Below are positions 25,743 through 33,808 of a stretch of 64,000 nt of DNA, piece after piece. Below the pieces are notes generated by a model. It did no database searches and was not told where the DNA came from. It saw nothing but the letters and a program-made list of their open reading frames with translations. The position numbers were made by a program, and so were the translations under genes. The stretch covers positions 3,857,215 to 3,921,214 of the forward strand of contig NZ_CP013251.1 of NCBI RefSeq assembly GCF_001583435.1, written 5' to 3'. Position 1 is the stretch's first letter. Each line of letters begins with the position of its first letter. The DNA comes from Endozoicomonas montiporae CL-33. Its GTDB lineage: Bacteria; Pseudomonadota; Gammaproteobacteria; Pseudomonadales; Endozoicomonadaceae.

Positions 25743-26843
25743 ATGTCCGAACCCAGCACCAATATCCTTGAAATCAGGGAAGTCGCCAAACAGTTTGATG
25801 GCGTCACCGCCGTTGATCATGTCTCACTGGATATCAGACGGGGAGAAATATTTGCCTTGCTAGGTGCCTCCGGTTCGGGCAAATCAACCCTGCTACGCAT
25901 GCTGACAGGGTTTGAATCACTCACGTCCGGACAGATTTTACTGGATGGTCAGGATATTACCGACCTTCCGCCATACAAACGCCCCATCAATATGATGTTC
26001 CAGTCGTATGCCCTGTTTCCTCATATGACCGTTGAACAGAATATAGCCTTTGGCCTGAAACAGGACCGGCTCGCAAAAACCGAAATCAGGGACAGGGTTG
26101 AAGCCATGCTGAAGCTGGTAGACATGAGTCGTTTTGCCCGACGCAAACCTCACCAGCTGTCAGGCGGTCAGCGACAACGTGTCGCCCTGGCCCGCAGCCT
26201 TGCCAAACGCCCGCAATTGCTATTGCTCGATGAACCCATGGGGGCTTTGGACAAACAGTTACGAACCCGCATGCAGCTGGAACTGGTGGATATTATCGAA
26301 CAGGTCGGCGTCACCTGTCTGATGGTGACCCATGATCAGGAAGAAGCCATGACCATGGCGGACCGGATTGGCATTATGGATCATGGCTGGATTGTCCAGA
26401 CCGGCTCGCCCGTGGATATCTATGAAAGCCCTAACAGTCGAATGACTGCTGAGTTTATTGGCTCGGTAAACCTGTTCGAAGGCGAGATTACCGAAGACGA
26501 AGCCGACCATGCCATTATTCGCTCTCACCTTCTGGAAGCCCCGGTGCGAATCAGTCACGGCATCAGTACTGCACAGGAAAACCCGCAGGTCTGGGTGGCC
26601 GTTCGACCGGAGAAAACCCGCATCAGCATTGAAAAACCCAGCGCATCCAGTAACTGGTCAGAAGGCATTATTGATGACATTGCTTATCTCGGCACGCACT
26701 CGGTGTATTACGTCAAACTGCCTTCCGGAAAAATTGTTCTGGCAAACCAGACCAACACCGAACGCCGCGGCACCCGTTTAAGCTGGAACGAGCCGGTGTA
26801 CATCAGCTGGGATGCTTCCAGCCCTGTGGTTTTGAACAATTAG
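25743..26843 (+). CDS. potG: Putrescine ABC transporter ATP-binding protein
   Basis: A 366-residue ATPase. Walker A GASGSGKST is at residues 41-49, then the Q-loop MMFQSYALFPHM, signature LSGGQRQR, Walker B LLLLDEPMGALD and switch MVTHDQEEA. A C-terminal TOBE-type regulatory domain starts near residue 240 (VNLFEGEI) and includes VAVRPEKTRI and IAYLGTHSVYYVKL. This layout is that of PotA/PotG polyamine transporters. It powers uptake through the PotH/PotI pair. It precedes potH by 13 bp. The ribosome site is weak, suggesting coupling or leader effects. Confidence 0.92.
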   Translation: MSEPSTNILEIREVAKQFDGVTAVDHVSLDIRRGEIFALLGASGSGKSTLLRMLTGFESLTSGQILLDGQDITDLPPYKRPINMMFQSYALFPHMTVEQNIAFGLKQDRLAKTEIRDRVEAMLKLVDMSRFARRKPHQLSGGQRQRVALARSLAKRPQLLLLDEPMGALDKQLRTRMQLELVDIIEQVGVTCLMVTHDQEEAMTMADRIGIMDHGWIVQTGSPVDIYESPNSRMTAEFIGSVNLFEGEITEDEADHAIIRSHLLEAPVRISHGISTAQENPQVWVAVRPEKTRISIEKPSASSNWSEGIIDDIAYLGTHSVYYVKLPSGKIVLANQTNTERRGTRLSWNEPVYISWDASSPVVLNN

Positions 26844-26856
26844 GGAGTCGAGTCTT

Positions 26857-27801
26857 ATGAACCGGTTATCACTCTCTGTTCGGCATTTATTCAGCCATAA
26901 GAACCTGGCCGGCAAACGGCTATTAATTGGCATTCCGTACCTCTGGTTACTGCTGTTCTTTCTGGTGCCGTTTGCCATTGTTCTGAAAATCAGTTTTGCC
27001 GAAATGGCGATTGCCATCCCTCCTTACACACGACTCTTTGAATACGCCGATGAATCCCTGATTGTTGTCCTTAATATTGGCAACTACCTTTTTCTGGCAG
27101 ACGACGATTTGTATGTAAATGCTTACATCAGCTCGGTCACCATTGCGTTTAACTCAACCCTGCTGTGCCTGCTGTTGGGATATCCAATGGCTTATGCCAT
27201 GTCGAAAGCCTCAAAGCAAATGCAGATTACCCTGCTGTTGCTGATCCTGCTGCCGTCGTGGACATCGTTCCTGATTCGAATCTACGCCTGGATGGGGATT
27301 CTGAAAAACAACGGACTGATCAATAACTTTTTGATGTCGATGGGTATTATTGATAGCCCACTGATCATGCTGAATACAAACTTTGCCGTCTATATCGGTA
27401 TTGTTTATGCCTATCTGCCTTTTATGGTGCTACCTCTGTACGCCAACCTGATGAAGCACGACGGTTCACTATTGGAAGCCTCTGCCGACCTCGGGGCAAA
27501 ACCCTGGAAAACCTTTCTGACAGTGACCCTGCCACTGTCCCGAAACGGGATTATTGCCGGTTCCATGCTGGTCTTTATTCCATCCGTTGGGGAGTTTGTT
27601 ATCCCGGAACTGTTAGGCGGGCCTGACACGTTAATGATTGGCGGCGTGCTCTGGCAGGAATTCTTTGGCAACCGCGACTGGCCGGTGGCTTCTGCCCTTG
27701 CCATTGTCATGCTGCTCCTGCTGATTCTGCCTATGGCACTGTTCCATCATTATCAGTCGCAGGAGTTGGAGGGACGTTATCCTGAATCCGTGACTTCTTG
27801 A
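26857..27801 (+). CDS. potH: Putrescine ABC transporter permease, C-terminus altered by an IS
   Basis: A 314-residue permease with six membrane segments and the EAA loop EASADLGAKPWKTFLTVTLPLSRNG. The sequence IGIPYLWLLLFFLVPFAIVLKISF at the start matches PotH. The final residues PESVTS and the stop are encoded by the end of the IS1380-type element beginning at 27781. Before insertion the gene would have ended GRYEN with its TAA overlapping the potI start (ATGAAAACTAA). Only the last two residues changed, so activity is probably kept. Ribosome site GGGAG lies about 9 nt upstream of the ATG. Confidence 0.9.
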   Translation: MNRLSLSVRHLFSHKNLAGKRLLIGIPYLWLLLFFLVPFAIVLKISFAEMAIAIPPYTRLFEYADESLIVVLNIGNYLFLADDDLYVNAYISSVTIAFNSTLLCLLLGYPMAYAMSKASKQMQITLLLLILLPSWTSFLIRIYAWMGILKNNGLINNFLMSMGIIDSPLIMLNTNFAVYIGIVYAYLPFMVLPLYANLMKHDGSLLEASADLGAKPWKTFLTVTLPLSRNGIIAGSMLVFIPSVGEFVIPELLGGPDTLMIGGVLWQEFFGNRDWPVASALAIVMLLLLILPMALFHHYQSQELEGRYPESVTS

Positions 27802-29452
27802 TTACAGAGAAGATTTTTTGCCCATTGAATTCAAAACAGCAAGTTGTACGATTTCAGCGCGTGCTATTCACCCCAAAATAGCTGAACAGATTTTAAAACA
27901 ATGCTCTTTTCTAATGAATATCGGAAGAATTCTGCTCTGAAGGCGTGAAAATCCCTGCCAGTGTCAGACATATTTTTCCATTCGGTCGAGAGAAATGAAT
28001 AACCAGCTAACAGAGCTGTTTTTCAGGAAATAGCTGCATAAAAGCCGACAGACCCGGGCTATGCCGCCCAAAACGGAGAATGAATTGGCGACTCTTTTTC
28101 ATGAATCTTGCAGATTGATAAACCAGCTCTTGCATAACCGTCTTGATTCTTCGGCGCTGAGCTTTGTGGCGAACCGGAGAATTAGAGCCAAGCAAACAGG
28201 TTTGTCCCATGTAACGCAAAATATTGTAGGTCAGTGCACCAAGACACATGACAAGATCATTCGTATCAAACTTACCTGAAGGCAGTCTTTCCAAATCCAT
28301 GTCAGTCTTGAATTCACTATGAAACTGTTCACTGGTTGCATGATCTTCATAAAGCAATATAACGTTGTCATTATCGTATTCAGCTTCATCCAGTGTCGTC
28401 CACCAACCATCCAGTTCATAGTCTGGTGTTAAAAAATACTGCCCCACCGCGTCAGTAGTACGCTTGATAATACGGATGATCAGTCGCTGCTTACCGTAAT
28501 CGGTCTCATGGATAACTGAGAGTGTCGCATAAGTTTTCCCGGGACGAAGCTCTGTCCACTGCACATTCGCTGCCTCAAAGGCTGGCAACCAGGCTGTAAC
28601 GGTATACTGCTGACGTGGGTTGAGTTTGATGATGTGATTAACATTGTTGTGATTGGCAACCTGCCGGCGAGTATCTTCTGCATCATGGCCGCTGTCGAGT
28701 CGCAGTAATACCGGAGCCTGAGTAATACGACGAAGTCTGTGCAATACAGCGCTTAGAAAGGGGATGAAATCGTTTTGTGAATGTTGTGAGCCAGGACGAA
28801 GCTCGGCACCTATACACCATCCCTCTGTACCAACATAAGACATAATAGGTGCAAAGCCATGAAAGTGTTTATAAGTCCATTGTGAGCCTTCCTTTTTGGT
28901 TTTGCTGTTATCTTGCGGAGTAACGTCTATATCCAGCGGGATATGCTGAAAGTGATCAAGTTCTTTTGAAAGTGGAGAGATGGGTGCATCCAGTTCAACC
29001 AATAGCTCGGGAAGGGCCTCTTCAATTAAAGGGATCAACTGGGTGGCATCTTCATTAAAACGCTGGCGCAAGCGACTGGCGGAAGGCATTTGGTTAATGC
29101 CCATACTACGCTTGAACCAATCATCATGGCGATAGTTATCAATGGCATCAAAATCGGTTTTACCTAAAGCTAATAAGCCGACAAAAGCCCGCACCAGATC
29201 AATATTAAGAATGCCATGACGCTTTTTGATAGAACGCAGCGACTTCTTTAGATCGGTGTTCTTGTTCAGAGCATGACCGAAAAAACAGAGACCGGCTGCT
29301 GGTGTATAAAATTCGGTCTCAGATTGCTCAAATTTAAGTTTCACAAAAATGCACTTATAAGGTGAAAATAGAGATGAGCAAATATTAGCCTACAGATACT
29401 GGTACGACTGAGTTTTTAGCGGATTTAGTGATGATGAACTCACGGATTCAGG
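27781..29452 (-). mobile_element. IS1380-family insertion sequence, 1672 bp, target duplication GTTAT
   Basis: The ends are CCTGAATCCGTGA at 27781 and its exact complement TCACGGATTCAGG ending at 29452. The direct repeat GTTAT occurs at 27776-27780 and 29453-29457. It carries one intact minus-strand transposase. It sits exactly at the potH/potI junction: its left end supplies the last six codons and stop of potH, and the right copy of its target duplication supplies the AT of the potI start codon. Confidence 0.93.
28007..29344 (-). CDS. IS1380-family transposase, intact
   Basis: A 445-residue DDE transposase. The N-terminal region has YTPAAGLCFFGHALNKN and a helical block with GKTDFDAIDNYRHDDWFK. 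The catalytic core includes LDIDVTPQDNSKTKKEGS (first Asp), LLRLDSGHDAEDTR (second Asp) and the Glu in ATSEQFHSEFKTDMDLERLPSGKF, a segment highly characteristic of IS1380. Uninterrupted and of normal length, so potentially active. It is transcribed against the pot operon. It is only distantly related to the transposase of the other IS1380-type element at 22236. Confidence 0.92.
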   Translation of the reverse strand: MKLKFEQSETEFYTPAAGLCFFGHALNKNTDLKKSLRSIKKRHGILNIDLVRAFVGLLALGKTDFDAIDNYRHDDWFKRSMGINQMPSASRLRQRFNEDATQLIPLIEEALPELLVELDAPISPLSKELDHFQHIPLDIDVTPQDNSKTKKEGSQWTYKHFHGFAPIMSYVGTEGWCIGAELRPGSQHSQNDFIPFLSAVLHRLRRITQAPVLLRLDSGHDAEDTRRQVANHNNVNHIIKLNPRQQYTVTAWLPAFEAANVQWTELRPGKTYATLSVIHETDYGKQRLIIRIIKRTTDAVGQYFLTPDYELDGWWTTLDEAEYDNDNVILLYEDHATSEQFHSEFKTDMDLERLPSGKFDTNDLVMCLGALTYNILRYMGQTCLLGSNSPVRHKAQRRRIKTVMQELVYQSARFMKKSRQFILRFGRHSPGLSAFMQLFPEKQLC

Positions 29453-29455
29453 GTT

Positions 29456-30382
29456 ATGAAAACTAAAATGGGTTTCTCTAACTGGGTACTGATTGCGGGC
29501 TTGCTATTTCTGTATGTGCCCATGCTGATTCTGGTGATTTATTCATTTAATGAATCCCGTCTGGTCACCGTATGGGCGGGGTTTTCCTCCAAATGGTATC
29601 TGGAGCTGTTTCGTGATGAGCAGATTATCGACGCGGTCTGGACCAGCCTGAAAATTAGCTTCTGGAGTGCCAATATGGCAGTAGTGCTGGCAACCATGGC
29701 CGCCTTTGTCATGACGCGCCTGCGCAAATTCCGGGGCAAAACGGCCTTTTCCAGTATGATTACCGCGCCGCTGGTCATGCCCGATGTCATTACCGGTTTG
29801 TCTTTGCTGCTGCTGTTTGTGGCTATGGCGAACAGTGTTGGCTGGCCTGCGGATCGGGGCATGCTGACCATATGGATTGCCCATGTGACCTTTTGTACCG
29901 CTTATGCCACCGTGGTGATTTCATCACGCCTGCAGGAAGTGGACCGCTCTGTGGAAGAAGCGGCCATGGATCTGGGCTCGCCACCGTTCAAAACCTTTAT
30001 GCTGATTACCCTGCCCGCTATCTTGCCAGCTATTGCTGCCGGATGGCTGCTGTCGTTTACATTGTCACTGGATGATCTGGTGATCTCCAGCTTCGTTTCA
30101 GGCCCCGGTGCAACAACCCTGCCCATGGTGGTCTTTTCTTCAGTCAGACTGGGCATTACACCGAAAATTAATGCACTGGCGACCCTGATTATCCTTGCTG
30201 TGTCGCTGGCAGCGTTCGTATCCTGGTGGTTGCTAAGGCGACAGGAAGCCCGTCGTGTCGCGCTGTTAAAGCGTGAAATGGAAGACTCTGAGCCACTGCC
30301 GCTTCCGGAACGACGCATCAGAACAGTGCTGACCGTAGAAGAGAAAAAGCAACGTCAGGAATTAACCGTGGCAACGGATTAA
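29456..30382 (+). CDS. potI: Putrescine ABC transporter permease
   Basis: A 308-residue permease with six membrane segments, starting LIAGLLFLYVPMLILVIYSFNESRL as in PotI/PotC, and the EAA loop EEAAMDLGSPPFKTFMLITLPAILPAI. A charged tail follows the last segment. Its ATG overlaps the right target duplication of the IS. Before the insertion it would have overlapped the potH stop and used GGAGGG, 5 nt upstream inside potH. Now only AGGG from the IS end, three nt away, precedes it, so translation should be weaker and uncoupled from potH. Transcription must cross or start in the IS. Confidence 0.92.
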   Translation: MKTKMGFSNWVLIAGLLFLYVPMLILVIYSFNESRLVTVWAGFSSKWYLELFRDEQIIDAVWTSLKISFWSANMAVVLATMAAFVMTRLRKFRGKTAFSSMITAPLVMPDVITGLSLLLLFVAMANSVGWPADRGMLTIWIAHVTFCTAYATVVISSRLQEVDRSVEEAAMDLGSPPFKTFMLITLPAILPAIAAGWLLSFTLSLDDLVISSFVSGPGATTLPMVVFSSVRLGITPKINALATLIILAVSLAAFVSWWLLRRQEARRVALLKREMEDSEPLPLPERRIRTVLTVEEKKQRQELTVATD

Positions 30383-30397
30383 AGGGATTTTTTTACC

Positions 30398-30949
30398 ATG
30401 GATGTCGGAAGTCGTTTAAAAGCCGTACGCAAGATGCACACTTTGTCACAGAGAGAGCTGGCAAAACGTGCAGGTGTAACCAACAGCACCATTTCAATGA
30501 TAGAGAAAAACAGTGTCAGCCCTTCGGTCAGTTCCCTGAAGAAGGTGCTGAGTGGCATTCCCATGTCGCTGGTGACGTTTTTCTCTCTGGAACTGGATGA
30601 AGAAGGCTATGAGCCAGTGATCTATCGGGAGTCCGATATCCTGCCCATGGAAATGGGTGGTGTGCGTATGAAAGTGTTCGGGCAGTTTCGTCAGCAAAAG
30701 GCCATGTCGTTTCTTGATGAGTGTTACCCTCCGGAAACGGACACCGGTGAAGAAATGCTATGCCATGAAGGTGAAGAAGCAGGCGTGGTGATATCCGGTA
30801 CACTGGAGCTGATTGTTGGCACCGACAGTTACACCTTACTGCCCGGTGACGGCTATTACTTTGACAGCAGCCGCCCTCACCGTTTCAGAAATCCCAGTAA
30901 GGATGAAAACTGCCGGTTGATCAGTTGCACAACGCCTGCAAATTTTTAG
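30398..30949 (+). CDS. puuR: PuuR-like XRE/cupin repressor of polyamine catabolism
   Basis: A 183-residue regulator. Residues 1-60 form a XRE helix-turn-helix (GSRLKAVRKMHTLSQRELAKRAGVTNSTISMIE), and residues about 105-180 form a cupin sensor domain (GEEAGVVISGTLELIVG, LLPGDGYYFDSSRPHRF). E. coli PuuR has this architecture and represses the puu genes until putrescine binds. Its position as last gene of the pot operon, with AAGGGA 10 nt upstream, supports feedback control of the island. Because the IS lies upstream at 27781-29452, puuR expression may also be affected. It converges on the NYN gene with a 2-bp gap. Confidence 0.85.
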   Translation: MDVGSRLKAVRKMHTLSQRELAKRAGVTNSTISMIEKNSVSPSVSSLKKVLSGIPMSLVTFFSLELDEEGYEPVIYRESDILPMEMGGVRMKVFGQFRQQKAMSFLDECYPPETDTGEEMLCHEGEEAGVVISGTLELIVGTDSYTLLPGDGYYFDSSRPHRFRNPSKDENCRLISCTTPANF

Positions 30950-30951
30950 AC

Positions 30952-31443
30952 TCAGCGATGACGGGCTGAAGGCAACAACAGCTTTTCGTCGATGGGTATA
31001 AACTGCGTGGCTGCATCTATCAGAGAGCTGGCGGTTAAGGCAGGAACACCATACACATCAACGTTGGTGTTAAAGCGATCCTGCAACCGTTTCACCAACA
31101 GGTCAAAGTCGCCATCACCCGATGCCAGTACCACCCGATCAACGTCTGCGCCGTGCTCGATGCCATCGAGGGTAATACCGACATCCCAGTCCCCTTTGGC
31201 GGAACCGTCACTGCGCTGAATAAACGGCTTCAGTTTCACTTCAAAGCCAATCGCCCTGAGAATTCTCTGGAATTGCCGTTGTTTCTCATCACCACGGTCA
31301 ATGGCGTAGGCAATGGCCTTAACCACTTTCCGTTCTCTGGTTGCTTCGGCCCAGAATGCGTTGTAATCAAAATTGCACTGATAAGCACTTCTGGTGGTGT
31401 AGTAAATATTTTGCACATCAACCAGCAGTACAACGGTTTCCAT
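30952..31443 (-). CDS. NYN-domain (LabA/DUF88-like) putative ribonuclease
   Basis: A 163-residue protein covering a single NYN domain. The motifs are VVLLVDVQNIYY (first acidic site), KGDWDVGITLDGI and VDRVVLASGDGDFDLLVKRLQ (acidic cluster), ending VYGVPALTASSLIDAATQFIPID, the usual PIN-like NYN fold with metal-binding Asp residues. Family members are RNases or RNA-binding regulators. Ribosome site AAGAAGG precedes the ATG. It is on the minus strand, convergent with puuR, and may be cotranscribed with the orphan at 31537, which lies upstream of it. Whether it has anything to do with polyamines is unknown. Confidence 0.85.
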   Translation of the reverse strand: METVVLLVDVQNIYYTTRSAYQCNFDYNAFWAEATRERKVVKAIAYAIDRGDEKQRQFQRILRAIGFEVKLKPFIQRSDGSAKGDWDVGITLDGIEHGADVDRVVLASGDGDFDLLVKRLQDRFNTNVDVYGVPALTASSLIDAATQFIPIDEKLLLPSARHR

Positions 31444-31536
31444 TAATAGCGCCTTCTTTTAATGTTGATTCAGATAGTCACGTAGAATAACAGAATTATG
31501 CATAACTAATGAAGCAGTGCTCAAATCAGACAGATA

Positions 31537-31947
31537 TCAGGCAGCGTCAACGGCATTGATGGTTTCATAGAGCTTTCCCAGGACCGGAACCGCTTCTTCT
31601 ACCGCGATAAACTGGTCAAAGATATTCAACTTGGCGTATTTGCCTTCCTCTCTGACAACACAGCCTACTTTGTTGGCGATATGAATCAAATGTTCCCGGT
31701 CTTCCGACTTTGGGGTTAATGCCCGCAAATCTATTTTAAATCGTTCCGGGGCTGTATGTCTCCGTTTCACCTGGATAAGCACACCGTTGCAATCCAACTG
31801 AAGGTTGGTCATTTTGTTATCACGCTCATCCAGCTCTTCCCGAAACTGAATATCCAGGCTGCGCTCAAATTCCTCCCGCAGGTTTTCCAGATACGGAACC
31901 ACCCCAAACATTTTTCCTTGTTCCCGGCTCATTATAATACTCACCAT
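31537..31947 (-). CDS. Small hypothetical protein
   Basis: A 136-residue (or 131, if the ATG at 31932 is used) soluble, charged protein with no signal peptide or membrane segment. It contains YLENLREEFERSLDIQFREELDERDNK, probably helical, then a beta-rich LQLDCNGVLIQVKRRH and a C-terminal helix. No family recognised. It lies 93 bp upstream of the NYN gene on the same strand, so the two may share a transcript. Neither candidate start has a strong ribosome site. The codon pattern looks like a real gene, and no better frame overlaps it. Confidence 0.55.
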   Translation of the reverse strand: MVSIIMSREQGKMFGVVPYLENLREEFERSLDIQFREELDERDNKMTNLQLDCNGVLIQVKRRHTAPERFKIDLRALTPKSEDREHLIHIANKVGCVVREEGKYAKLNIFDQFIAVEEAVPVLGKLYETINAVDAA

Positions 31948-32194
31948 GATAAATTTTTTTGGAATCAGGATTCTTACTCCATTTCTGACGAATGAATATG
32001 ATATGGGTCATACAATGGCGAAAAATGAATAACATTTTAACTACCTGATTCAATCAAAACTCTCTCGTTATTTAAAAAATGTTTAACAACGTTAAATCAA
32101 GTGAATTAAAGCTCGGCGATGACAATTTGATTTCAATGGATTAAGAATGTGATTCATTTTGAAATCTGAATCACACCCTTAATAAAGATTATTC
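31948..32194. other. AT-rich spacer
   Basis: About 250 bp between the small orphan and the second PuuA-like gene, both on the minus strand. It is strongly AT-rich with runs of A and T, suggesting the promoter of the orphan/NYN pair. No gene, repeat or clear terminator was recognised. Confidence 0.4.
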
Positions 32195-33556
32195 TCAAGC
32201 CGTTGCCAGCAACCATTCCATTTCCAGATGGGTTATATGTTGCTCAAACTGACGCAGTTCACTCTGTTTAAGCACTCCATAGGTATCAAGAAATTCTTTG
32301 CTGAGATAACGGGACAGATGTTGACTGTTACGCAGTTGTTCCAGAGCATCTGCCGGCCGACAGGGCAACATGGGCAGCGTCTGGTTCAGTCCATTGCCTG
32401 TCACAGCTTCTGGCGGTGTCAGTTTATTTTCTATGCCATAAAGAATACCAGCCAGAACAACAGCCAGAGCGATGTAAGGGTTAGCATCGGCACCAGCCAG
32501 GCGATGTTCGATACGCCGGTTCACCGCATCACTGACGGGGATTCTTAACGACACTGTTCGATTATTATGACCCCAGCTGGCATTTAAAGGCACGTACATG
32601 TCCGGAGTCATACGACGATAAGAGTTTATATTAGGACAGAGCAAAGCAACGGTGTCCGGCATTAAAGCCAGCGAACCGGCGATCGCCTGATGCAGTGTAT
32701 CGCTGTCCTGACCATCACTGATGGCAAATACATTATGATCAAACTGGTCAAGCAGGCTGGTATGAATATGCAAGCCATTGCCGGTGTACTCAGCATACGG
32801 CTTTGCCATAAAGGTCGCTTCGTAGTTATAACGCCGGGCCACAGCCCGGATAAGGCGTTTCAGCAGAATCGCATGATCGCAGGCCGCTATCGGATCGTTA
32901 CAATGACGCAGATTAATTTCAAACTGCCCCGGCGACGCCTCGGCAATGGCGGTATCGGCAGGAATGTTCTGCAACTGTGCCAGTTCATTCACATCATTTA
33001 AAAAGTCACTGAAATCATCCAGCCCGTCCACCGTGTAGAGCTGGCTGCGGGTTTCCCGTTCTCCGGAAATATAACCAATGGGCGGCTGGATATTACCCTG
33101 ATCATCCCGTTTCGGGTCGATCAGATAAAACTCAAGCTCTAATGCGACAACGGGTTGATAACCGGCCACGGTATAGCTGTCTACAAGGTTGGCCAGCAGG
33201 TTTCTGGGCTCGTACAAAAACCGTTCGCCCTCTTCATCCAGCATGGTCAGCAGCACCTGACCGATACGTTCAGGATCGGCTGCCGAAGGTGCAAGAGAGC
33301 CCGGAACCACTTTGCAGTGCCGGTTCGGATCACCGATATCCAATCCGATACCTGTGTCTTCTATTGTTGTGCCCGTGATATCCAGAGAAAAAACAGAGCC
33401 GGGAAAATAGCAGCCTTTGCCCAGTTTTTTAGCCGCTGCCAGAGGAAATCGTTTGCCCCGGACAATACCATTGGTATCGGGCAACAGTGTGTCGATGTAC
33501 TGCATATTCGGGTAACGTTCGAGGAAATCTGCCAGCTCTGCCCTGAAATCACTCAT
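32195..33556 (-). CDS. Second glutamine-synthetase-like ligase (PuuA/PauA-like)
   Basis: A 453-residue GS-family protein distinct from puuA at 20069. It has MQYIDTLLPDTNGIVRGKRFPL at the N-terminus, the VALELEFYLID metal site, EASPGQFEINLRHCNDP, GNGLHIHTSL, NSYRRMTPDMYVP and NNRTVSLRIPVSD, then HRLAGADANPYIAL. This set fits glutamylpolyamine or glutamyl-amine synthetases (PauA-like, also YcjK/PuuA) rather than GlnA, because the adenylylation-site loop of GlnA is absent. It probably glutamylates another amine or polyamine, giving the organism a wider range. It diverges from the AbgT-like gene at 33809; a shared control region of about 250 bp separates them. Confidence 0.85.
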   Translation of the reverse strand: MSDFRAELADFLERYPNMQYIDTLLPDTNGIVRGKRFPLAAAKKLGKGCYFPGSVFSLDITGTTIEDTGIGLDIGDPNRHCKVVPGSLAPSAADPERIGQVLLTMLDEEGERFLYEPRNLLANLVDSYTVAGYQPVVALELEFYLIDPKRDDQGNIQPPIGYISGERETRSQLYTVDGLDDFSDFLNDVNELAQLQNIPADTAIAEASPGQFEINLRHCNDPIAACDHAILLKRLIRAVARRYNYEATFMAKPYAEYTGNGLHIHTSLLDQFDHNVFAISDGQDSDTLHQAIAGSLALMPDTVALLCPNINSYRRMTPDMYVPLNASWGHNNRTVSLRIPVSDAVNRRIEHRLAGADANPYIALAVVLAGILYGIENKLTPPEAVTGNGLNQTLPMLPCRPADALEQLRNSQHLSRYLSKEFLDTYGVLKQSELRQFEQHITHLEMEWLLATA

Positions 33557-33808
33557 TGTGAGTACCGCCTGCTACTTATACTTATTATCAGTCAGCATTT
33601 ATACTGTAACTTAAGGGACAATGGTTCAATATAATTGACACAAATCAATACCTGCCACAGCGTTTTTGCCGTTTTTCCCGACTCCTTATCGTGCATAAAA
33701 ATTCAATAATCCTGTTGACCTGATCAATGCAGTTTCTTTTCACTGTCATAACACACCCATGCTCTGCATTGCCCGCTGCCCTGGCAGCCTATTCAAACAG
33801 GAATTTTT

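Noticed and set aside
27781..27801. potH as a disrupted pseudogene
   Set aside because: Only the last two residues are changed to a six-residue tail; all six membrane segments and the EAA loop remain.
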